This document shows, piece after piece, positions 6,505-11,724 of a stretch of DNA of 11,724 nucleotides. Positions within the stretch are counted from its first letter, which is position 1. Each line of letters opens with the position of its first letter. The notes under the pieces were generated by a model, which was not told where the DNA came from, made no database searches, and worked only from the letters and a program-made list of their open reading frames with translations. This DNA comes from Bacillota bacterium (GTDB lineage: Bacteria > Bacillota > Clostridia > Christensenellales > QAND01). The stretch covers positions 1 to 11,724 of the forward strand of contig DXZF01000347.1 of NCBI GenBank assembly GCA_019415425.1, given 5' to 3'. A program made the position numbers and the translations under genes.

Positions 6505-7983
6505 TCAGAAGAGAATACAGATCAGGTTGTTGCGCCCCTCGTTGATGATGCGCTGCAACGTCATCTGCATCTTGGCCTGCGCCTCTTCGGGCATGCGGGT
6601 GAGCTTGTTGTTCAGCCCTTCCTTGACCAGCTCGTGCAGCGACTTGCCAAAGATATTGGTCTGCCAGATGGCCGTGGGATCGCCCTCAAACTCGCGCAGC
6701 AGGTACTGCAGCAGCTCTTCGCTCTGCTTTTCCGAACCCACGATGGGCGAGACCTCCGTCTCGATATCCACGCGAATCAGGTGCAGGCTGGGCGCGCTGG
6801 CCTTCAGGCGCACGCCGTAGCGGCCGCCCTGGCGCACGATCTCGGGCTCCTCCAGCTTGAGTTCGTCCATCGAGGGCTGCACCACGCCGTAGCCCTGTTC
6901 GCGCACGCTCGCAAGCGCCTCCTTGACGCGGTCGTACGCCTTCTTTGCCTCCACCAGCTCCTTGATGATGGAGACGAGGTGGTAGTCGCTCTCGATGGGG
7001 TAGCCGCACTCGTCGCCCAGGATCTGGTAGAACAGCTCCTTTCTGGGTTCGGCGATCAGCTCCACCACGCCCTCGCCCATGCGCACCTCGCCCACGCGCG
7101 GCGTCTGCAGGTACTCGCACGCGCTCAGCCCCTCTTCCAGCTGGGCGTAGTCGCGCAGGCGCGTCATCTCCTCGGTGGCCTCGCGCAGGTGGTCGCACAC
7201 GCTCATGAGCAGCCAGTGGTCGTCCGAGAGCGCCAACACCCACTCCGGCAGTTCCACGCGGATCTCCCTGATGGGGAACTGCAGCAGGATATCCGAGAAC
7301 AGCTGCTGCATTTGCTGGAGCTGCATGTTGGCCACGTCGATCAACAGCACCGGCACGCCGTACTTCTGCTGCATCGCCTCTTTGAGCGCAAGCGTGTCGG
7401 GGTCGCTGGGCGTCTTGCTGTTGAGCACCACCACAAACGGCTTGCCCAGCGCCTGCAGTTCCTCGATCACGCGCTCCTCGCTCTTGACATAGGAGGTGCG
7501 GGGGATCTCGGTGATGCTGCCGTCGGTGGTGACCACGATGCCGATCGTGCTGTGCTCGGTGATGACGCGTTTGGTGCCGATCTCGGCCGCCTCGGCAAAG
7601 GGGATGTCGTAGTCGTACCACGGCGTGCGCACCATGCGCGGCCCGTCTTCGTCCATTTGCCCCGTGGCGCCGTCCACCAGATACCCCACGCAGTCCACCA
7701 GGCGCACGCGCACGCTGCCGCCCTCGTGCAGGTCGATCTCCACCGCCTCGTTGGGCACAAAGTTGGGCTGTGTGGTCATGATGGCGCGCCCGGCGCCGCT
7801 CTGGGGCAACTCGTCGTTGATGCGTTCGCGCTTATAGGGGTTCTCCACCACCGGCAGCACCATCAGGTCGATGAACTTTTTGATGAACGTGCTCTTTCCC
7901 GTGCGGCAGGGGCCTACGACGCCCACGTAGATGTCCCCCTGCGTACGCTGTGCAATATCCCGATACAGGTCGGTCCGTTCCAT
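6505..7983 (-). CDS. spoIVA: Stage IV sporulation protein A, spore coat morphogenetic ATPase
   Basis: Mother-cell ATPase that polymerises on the forespore surface to form the basement layer of the spore coat. At 492 residues it equals the B. subtilis length. The P-loop is GPCRTGKST with Lys30 at the position known in B. subtilis, and the sensor threonines are present (IMTTQP, Thr70/Thr71). Long stretches are typical of the family: RLVDCVGY, DEDGPRMVRTPW, EAAEIGTKRVI, and near the end IVGSEKQSEELLQYLL and RIINEG. The C-terminal hydrophobic tail (NNLICILF) is kept. The frame is open upstream, but ATG 7983 is chosen because GGGAGG (7993-7998) lies 9 nt ahead and the N-terminus MERTDLYRDIAQRT matches the family. 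It is single-gene between its own upstream gap and a strong terminator; mother-cell sigma E control is expected. Cys26 in the P-loop differs from B. subtilis as I recall it. Confidence 0.98.
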   Translation of the reverse strand: MERTDLYRDIAQRTQGDIYVGVVGPCRTGKSTFIKKFIDLMVLPVVENPYKRERINDELPQSGAGRAIMTTQPNFVPNEAVEIDLHEGGSVRVRLVDCVGYLVDGATGQMDEDGPRMVRTPWYDYDIPFAEAAEIGTKRVITEHSTIGIVVTTDGSITEIPRTSYVKSEERVIEELQALGKPFVVVLNSKTPSDPDTLALKEAMQQKYGVPVLLIDVANMQLQQMQQLFSDILLQFPIREIRVELPEWVLALSDDHWLLMSVCDHLREATEEMTRLRDYAQLEEGLSACEYLQTPRVGEVRMGEGVVELIAEPRKELFYQILGDECGYPIESDYHLVSIIKELVEAKKAYDRVKEALASVREQGYGVVQPSMDELKLEEPEIVRQGGRYGVRLKASAPSLHLIRVDIETEVSPIVGSEKQSEELLQYLLREFEGDPTAIWQTNIFGKSLHELVKEGLNNKLTRMPEEAQAKMQMTLQRIINEGRNNLICILF

Positions 7984-8058
7984 GTATGCTTGCCTCCCGC
8001 CTACAGATTGCATTTGCCCGGGGCCGCCCGCGCAGTGCGCACGCGATCCACTTACAAG

Positions 8059-8084
8059 AACATATGCGCGCCATGCGTAGGTTA
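8059..8084 (-). promoter_or_regulatory. Possible sigma E-type promoter of spoIVA (weak)
   Basis: The minus strand shows CATATGTT (8059-8066), a partial match to the sigma E -10 pattern CATA-N3-T, with TCTAA about 15 nt upstream as a poor -35. spoIVA is a known sigma E gene in B. subtilis, which is the main reason for the call. The leader would be about 70 nt. Confidence 0.25.
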
Positions 8085-8102
8085 GACCATCGCGGCGTTG
8101 CA

Positions 8103-8143
8103 GCCGCAAGGGCATGCGGCAACCGGATGGGCGGGCTGCCCAT
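8103..8143. repeat. Two tandem hairpins after the transporter stop
   Basis: GCCGCA-N6-TGCGGC (8103-8120) and ATGGGC-N5-GCCCAT (8127-8143), each with perfect 6-bp arms, follow the transporter stop (8159) on the minus strand. No T run follows either, so they may stabilise the mRNA end or end transcription only weakly; read-through into spoIVA is possible. Confidence 0.45.
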
Positions 8144-8158
8144 GTGCCCGTGTGCCGC

Positions 8159-9127
8159 CTACGCCCCCGGGCGCGAGCCCCCCTGCTGCGCGGGCGGTTG
8201 CGGGCCGGAGGACGGCGCCAGCGGTTTCTCGGCCGCCTCGCGCATGCGGAAGTAGAGCAGCAGGCCCGCCGTTGTGATCAGCGCGCCGACGATGGTGCCC
8301 CAGGTGGGTACCTCGCCCAGCAGCAGGTATGCGATTGCACCGGAAATATACGTCAGCAGCAGCCCCATGAGCGAGACGGTGGCGGCCGGCAGATGCTTGA
8401 GCGCCCAGACGTTGGCCGCTTGCCGCAGCAGCGTACACGCAATGCTCACCACCGCCACGATCGCAAACGCGGGCAGCGGATACGGCCCAAACGGCGTGCC
8501 TGTGCCCACGCACAGAAGGCCCATGAGCACGGCGCCAAAGGTGAACGACATGCACAGCAGCGTCCACAGCGAGAATTTGGCGCGCAGATGCCGGTTGCAC
8601 ACCGTGCACATCGCGTTGAGCACGCTGCAAAAGACGGTGATGACCATGCCCAGCGGGTGGTTGGCGGCGTCGGTCATACCGCTCAGCGCCGTGACGGTGA
8701 CCCCCATCAGGCAGATCGAGACGCCCCACAGCGCGCGCAGCGGCGTCTTTTCACGCAAAAACAGGTATGCGGCAAGGATGACCCATACCGGCCCCAGGTT
8801 GGTGATCGCGCTCATGATAAAGACGGGCGAGTAGTGCAGCGCCACCGTCCAGAAGAAGCTGTCCAGCGCCAGCATGCATCCGTTGGCGATCATCAGCAGC
8901 GCGTCCTGCCGGCCCACGCCGCCCAGCTCGCGGCGGTACGTCCCGTTGCACAGGATGAACGGCCACAGCGCCACGGCGCCGATCAAGAAGCGGTAAAAGG
9001 CCGTGGCATAGGAGCCCATGCCGTACCCGGCCAGCAGCTTGAGCAGCGGCGAGGTAAAGCCGGCCAGAATCAGTCCGATGAAAATGACCAGATATGCGAT
9101 GGTTCTGTTGGTATCGGTGTGTTGCAA
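8159..9127 (-). CDS. EamA/DMT-superfamily membrane transporter
   Basis: Inner-membrane carrier of 322 residues, with about ten hydrophobic helices arranged as two EamA repeats (about residues 12-145 and 165-300). Hallmarks include TSPLLKLL in the first helix, FYRFLIGA, the repeat ends ILAAYLFLREK and ISGAIAYLLLGEVPTWG, and a final ALITTAGLLLYF. A 25-residue Pro/Ser/Gly-rich hydrophilic tail follows, longer than usual. Family members export drugs, amino acids or metabolites; the substrate here is unknown. The frame is open to 9331, but TTG 9125-9127 is chosen because GGGAGG (9138-9143) is 10 nt upstream and the MerR-type promoter (9166-9196) lies inside the longer frame. The divergent merR gene probably activates it in response to the compound it exports. 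Confidence 0.9.
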   Translation of the reverse strand: MQHTDTNRTIAYLVIFIGLILAGFTSPLLKLLAGYGMGSYATAFYRFLIGAVALWPFILCNGTYRRELGGVGRQDALLMIANGCMLALDSFFWTVALHYSPVFIMSAITNLGPVWVILAAYLFLREKTPLRALWGVSICLMGVTVTALSGMTDAANHPLGMVITVFCSVLNAMCTVCNRHLRAKFSLWTLLCMSFTFGAVLMGLLCVGTGTPFGPYPLPAFAIVAVVSIACTLLRQAANVWALKHLPAATVSLMGLLLTYISGAIAYLLLGEVPTWGTIVGALITTAGLLLYFRMREAAEKPLAPSSGPQPPAQQGGSRPGA

Positions 9128-9137
9128 AACCCGTTTT

Positions 9138-9143
9138 CCTCCC
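9138..9143 (-). promoter_or_regulatory. Ribosome binding site deciding the TTG start of the transporter
   Basis: GGGAGG on the minus strand, 10 nt before TTG 9125-9127. With the promoter at 9166-9196 it leaves a leader of about 33 nt and fixes the start. Confidence 0.75.
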
Positions 9144-9165
9144 TTTTTCCTGGGGTTATACCTCC

Positions 9166-9196
9166 ATCCTAAAGGTTGCAAATACTGCAAGGTCAA
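9166..9196 (-). promoter_or_regulatory. MerR-type promoter/operator of the transporter gene
   Basis: On the minus strand -35 TTGACC (9191-9196) and -10 TAGGAT (9166-9171) are separated by 19 nt, too long for normal polymerase contact. The inverted repeat TTGCA-N5-TGCAA (9176-9190) fills the first 15 bases of that spacer. This is the known layout of promoters such as Pmer and Pbmr, where a bound MerR-family protein twists the DNA to bring the boxes into register. With a merR-family gene diverging from the same gap, control by that protein is strongly suggested. Confidence 0.85.
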
Positions 9197-9221
9197 GCCC
9201 TTGCCGCAACGCCTTTTGCGG
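9187..9221. repeat. Two further inverted repeats with TTGC/GCAA half-sites
   Basis: GCAAGG-N6-CCTTGC (9187-9204) and CCGCAA-N6-TTGCGG (9204-9221) directly follow the MerR operator towards merR. All arms share a GCAA/TTGC core with the operator. They may be extra binding sites used for autoregulation of merR, or hairpins; this is inference. Confidence 0.45.
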
Positions 9222-9296
9222 CCATCCTCTACCGCTGCGCGGCATTTTGTCGTATCATGGAATCGAGCACTCCAATGCATCCGGGAGGTGGTTGCC

Positions 9297-10130
9297 TTGA
9301 AAAAATGCGTGCCGATTCGCACGGCGGCCAAGATGCTGGGCGTCAGCCCCAGCGCGCTGCGGTTTTACGAGCGCAAGGGGTTCATCGCCTCCGGCCGCGA
9401 CGCGCAGAGCGGGTATCGGTATTACCGGCGGCCCAACTTTACGCACATCATCCGCGCGCGGTTTCTGCAGTCGCTGGGCTTCACGCTCGGCCAGGCGTCC
9501 GACAGCCTGCTCGAGGGCTGGGATGTGCGCACGTGGCAGGATGCCCTGCGGCAGCAGCAGGACGACATCGCCCTGCAACAGCAGAAGCTGGCAAAGGCGC
9601 AGGCGCTGTTAGCGGAGCAACAGGCGTTTTTGGACGGGTTGCCGGCGCGGGTGGGCGCATATCGCATGGTGCAGAGCGAGCCGATGTACTGGTTCTGCCA
9701 CAGCGACGAGCAGGAACAGATGGCCGAGGACCCGCGCGATCTGCAACAGGTGTCCGTGTGGATGGACCGGTTTCCCCTGGTCCGCTACGTGCTGCGCGTA
9801 AACCGGGCGCAGCTATCGCACGTGGAGGACGACCCGCAGCTGTTTACGTGGGGGTTCGGCGTCAGCGCGCAGGACTTCCCCCTGTGCCGCTTTGACCCGT
9901 CCGACGCATATGTGACGCTGCCGGCGCAGACCTGCGTGTACACGGTCGTGCGCCTGCCGCTGCAATCCGGCGTTTCGGCCGATACGCGGCTAATGCGCGG
10001 GGCGATGGCGTACATCCGCGCGCAGGGCCTGCAGGTGGCGGGCGACGCCTGGGGGCGGTATCGCTGTGCGCTGCAGGAGCCGGATGCCGTCTATAAATAT
10101 TACGAAGTATATATCCCCGTACAGCGCTGA
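9297..10130 (+). CDS. MerR-family transcriptional regulator with effector-binding domain
   Basis: Dimeric activator/repressor of 277 residues, close to the length of BmrR. The N-terminal winged helix is typical: IRTAAKMLGVSPSALRFYER (about residues 7-26), then a wing with GYRYYRR and a Gln-rich dimerising coiled coil (about 80-115, with a run DALRQQQDDIALQQQKLAKA). The remaining ~155 residues form a C-terminal domain of the GyrI-like, small-molecule-binding kind (assignment from length, position and pattern such as TCVYTVVRLPLQSG and YYEVYIPVQ). TTG 9297-9299 is chosen because GGGAGG (9283-9288) is 8 nt upstream; the open frame extends further, but across the divergent transporter promoter. 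A candidate -10 TATCAT is at 9253-9258 without a clear -35. It is the only plus-strand gene here and probably controls the divergent transporter. The effector is unknown. Confidence 0.92.
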   Translation: MKKCVPIRTAAKMLGVSPSALRFYERKGFIASGRDAQSGYRYYRRPNFTHIIRARFLQSLGFTLGQASDSLLEGWDVRTWQDALRQQQDDIALQQQKLAKAQALLAEQQAFLDGLPARVGAYRMVQSEPMYWFCHSDEQEQMAEDPRDLQQVSVWMDRFPLVRYVLRVNRAQLSHVEDDPQLFTWGFGVSAQDFPLCRFDPSDAYVTLPAQTCVYTVVRLPLQSGVSADTRLMRGAMAYIRAQGLQVAGDAWGRYRCALQEPDAVYKYYEVYIPVQR

Positions 10131-10176
10131 CGGGCAAGCACGCCATCCGCCCACGGGTTCCCCTTCCCCGGCTGCA

Positions 10177-10206
10177 ACAAAAGAGCGCCGGGGAGTTCCC
10201 CGGCGC
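10177..10206 (-). terminator. Rho-independent terminator after plsY
   Basis: Perfect 10-bp GC-rich arms (10185-10194 with 10197-10206), realistically a 9-bp stem with a 4-nt loop, followed on the minus strand by TCTTTTGTT. It starts 18 nt after the plsY stop. No T run lies on the plus side, so the convergent merR gene would not be ended by a classic terminator here. Confidence 0.9.
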
Positions 10207-10224
10207 ACAGGCGTCGTATGGCGT

Positions 10225-10809
10225 TCAGCGCCCCAGCTTGTTTTCGGTGCCGCTCAAAAGGCGGTCGATGTTGGAGCGGTGACGGAGGAAGATCAAAAGC
10301 GTGAGCAGCGTGACAAATAGGAACAGCGTGGTGTTGGACGCATACCCCACCAGCGTCACCACCCACAAAAAGACGATGGACACCAGCGAGGCCAGCGAAA
10401 AGTAGCGCGAGGTGAACAGCACCAGGGCAAACAGCGCGCACGCGCCCAGCGTCCACCACGGCAGGATGGCCAGCATCACGCCCATGGTGGTGGCCACGCC
10501 CTTGCCGCCCTTGAACTTCAAAAACACCGGCCAGTTGTGGCCGATCACCGCGGCCAGGCCGCCGTAGTACAGGCCGTTTGGCCCCAGCAGCAGCGAGCCG
10601 AACCACGCGCCCAAAAAGCCCTTGAGCATGTCGCCAATGAGCACCAGCACGCCGTATTTGTAGCCGTACGTGCGCGTCATATTGGACGTGCCCGGGTTGC
10701 CGCTGCCGTGCCGGCGGATGTCGTCCCGAAAGCACAGTTTGGAAATCAACACCGAAGTGGGGATCGCCCCCAACACATATCCCTGCAACAGGGCCCACAC
10801 GTAATTCAC
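10225..10809 (-). CDS. plsY: Glycerol-3-phosphate acyltransferase (acyl-phosphate dependent)
   Basis: Integral membrane enzyme that moves an acyl group from acyl-phosphate to glycerol-3-phosphate, the first step of phospholipid synthesis in most Gram-positive bacteria. The 194 residues match the family length, with five or so hydrophobic segments. Family motifs are visible: HGSGNPGTSNMTRTYG (residues 34-49), GDMLKG (59-64) and GHNWPVFLKFKGGKGVAT (90-107). GTG 10807-10809 is chosen because it begins at the conserved N-terminus (NYVWALLQGYVLGAIPTS) and has GAGGGGG about 10 nt upstream; the frame continues upstream inside der. It follows der by 16 nt, so both are probably one operon, ended by the terminator at 10177-10206. 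Confidence 0.97.
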   Translation of the reverse strand: MNYVWALLQGYVLGAIPTSVLISKLCFRDDIRRHGSGNPGTSNMTRTYGYKYGVLVLIGDMLKGFLGAWFGSLLLGPNGLYYGGLAAVIGHNWPVFLKFKGGKGVATTMGVMLAILPWWTLGACALFALVLFTSRYFSLASLVSIVFLWVVTLVGYASNTTLFLFVTLLTLLIFLRHRSNIDRLLSGTENKLGR

Positions 10810-10825
10810 GAAGCAATATCCCCCT

Positions 10826-11724
10826 CTATTCGTCCCGCTTTCTGGCAATCAGGCGAATCGGCGTGCCCGCAAAGCCAAAGGTCTGCCGCAGCTGGTTTTC
10901 CAGGTACCTGCGGTAGGAGAAGTGCAACAGCTCGGGTTCGTTGACGAAGAACACAAACGTCGGCGGCTTGACCGACACCTGCGTCGCGTACAGGATCTTG
11001 AGCCGGCGGCCCCTGTCGGTCGGCGGCTCCACCGCGGCGGTGGCATGGTTGACCACCTCGTTGAGCACGCCGGTCGGGATGCGGCGGATGCTCTGCGCAT
11101 ACACCGACTGCACCACTTCAAAGATACGCGACACGCGCTGTCCTGTCAACGCGGAAATGAACAGCACCGGCACGTAGTCCATAAAGGCGAGGTCGCGCAG
11201 CACGTCCTGCTTGAAGCGGTTCATGGTGTAGGTGTCCTTTTCGATCAGGTCCCACTTGTTGACGAGCACCGCGCAGGCCTTGCCCTGCTCGTGCGCGTAG
11301 CCGGCGATCTTGGCGTCCTGCTCCGTCATGCCCATCGAGGCGTCGATGACGATGAGCACCACGTCGGCCCGGCGCACGGCGCCCAATGCGCGGATGACGC
11401 CGTAGCGCTCCACGCTCTCGTCCTCCACGCTCTTGCGCCTGCGCATGCCGGCGGTATCGATGAACACGTACGTTTCGCCATCGCGCTCAAAGGGGGTGTC
11501 GATGGCGTCGCGCGTGGTGCCGGGCAGGTTTTCGACGATCACGCGGTTTTCGCCCAACAGCCGGTTGACCAGCGAGCTCTTGCCCACATTGGGCTTGCCG
11601 ACCACCGCAATGTGCAGGCCGGCCTGCTCGTCCTCCGCCTCGTCCTGATTTTCGGGCAGATGCGCCACGATGGCGTCCAGCACGTCGTTGATGCCAAGGC
11701 CCAGCGTGGCCGAAAGCGGGATGG
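10826..11724 (-). CDS. der: Ribosome-associated GTPase Der (EngA), 5' part off window
   Basis: Essential double-GTPase for assembly of the 50S ribosomal subunit. The window holds 298 codons, from the end of the first G domain ([10 protein letters not shown]) through the acidic linker (about 15 residues rich in Glu/Asp), the whole second G domain and the C-terminal KH-like domain. Second-domain motifs are complete: G1 [10 protein letters not shown]2 TTRD, G3 DTAGM, G4 NKWD and G5 SAL. The C-terminal domain includes [20 protein letters not shown] and ends [15 protein letters not shown], typical of the family. The first G domain, roughly 160 residues, lies beyond the right edge. plsY follows after 16 nt. 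Confidence 0.97.
   Translation of the reverse strand, partial: IPLSATLGLGINDVLDAIVAHLPENQDEAEDEQAGLHIAVVGKPNVGKSSLVNRLLGENRVIVENLPGTTRDAIDTPFERDGETYVFIDTAGMRRRKSVEDESVERYGVIRALGAVRRADVVLIVIDASMGMTEQDAKIAGYAHEQGKACAVLVNKWDLIEKDTYTMNRFKQDVLRDLAFMDYVPVLFISALTGQRVSRIFEVVQSVYAQSIRRIPTGVLNEVVNHATAAVEPPTDRGRRLKILYATQVSVKPPTFVFFVNEPELLHFSYRRYLENQLRQTFGFAGTPIRLIARKRDE

Noticed and set aside
6418..8085. Long plus-strand open frame (about 555 codons) opposite spoIVA
   Set aside because: Its product is rich in His, Ala, Leu and Gln, as expected from the antisense of GC-rich codons, and it lacks a ribosome binding site or known motif. spoIVA on the other strand is certain.
9230..9258. Plus-strand promoter for merR using -10 TATCAT at 9253-9258
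   Set aside because: The -10 is plausible, but no matching -35 is found at 16-19 nt, so it is only noted under the gene.
1..11724. CRISPR arrays, insertion sequences, phage genes, rRNA or tRNA
   Set aside because: No regular repeat-spacer pattern, transposase, integrase, terminal repeats or recognisable RNA genes were seen on either strand.

Overview
The window looks like chromosome of a GC-rich, anaerobic, endospore-forming member of the Bacillota (Clostridia in the broad sense). Spore formation is indicated by a full-length spoIVA whose 492-codon length and nucleotide-binding residues match the Bacillus subtilis protein. Anaerobic life is suggested by an aldo/keto reductase carrying a C-terminal two-cluster ferredoxin domain. 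The species cannot be named from the sequence. All genes except one lie on the minus strand, and several start at TTG or GTG behind strong AGGAGG-type ribosome binding sites.

Layout, in minus-strand reading order from the right edge. (1) 11724-10225: the 3' part of der (EngA, ribosome-assembly GTPase) followed after 16 nt by plsY (glycerol-3-phosphate acyltransferase), closed by a strong hairpin terminator. (2) 10130-8159: a divergent pair, a MerR-family regulator on the plus strand and an EamA/DMT-type membrane transporter on the minus strand. The transporter promoter has the hallmark MerR layout: a 19-bp spacer with an inverted repeat filling most of it. (3) 7983-6505: spoIVA, ended by a 28-bp perfect palindrome acting as terminator. 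(4) 6372-4230: a MurR/RpiR-type regulator and then the aldo/keto reductase-ferredoxin gene, each with its own near-consensus vegetative promoter, ended by a strong terminator at 4060-4091. (5) 3846-1: a TetR-family regulator with a self-overlapping operator/promoter, then two ABC exporter half-transporters, probably a heterodimer under TetR control; the second runs off the left edge.

How it fits together: der, plsY and spoIVA are housekeeping or sporulation genes often found close together in Bacillota. Between plsY and spoIVA one would often expect gpsA; here that place holds the MerR/transporter pair. The remaining modules each look like a local regulator with its target: MerR with the DMT transporter, TetR with the ABC pair and, less certainly, RpiR with the oxidoreductase.

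I found no mobile element, CRISPR array, rRNA or tRNA gene, and no clear candidate for an undescribed system. The most interesting material is regulatory: a textbook MerR promoter with extra inverted repeats, a TetR gene that seems to start at ATC, two unlike palindromes around the TetR/ABC unit, and an RpiR-like regulator with a degenerate sugar-phosphate domain.
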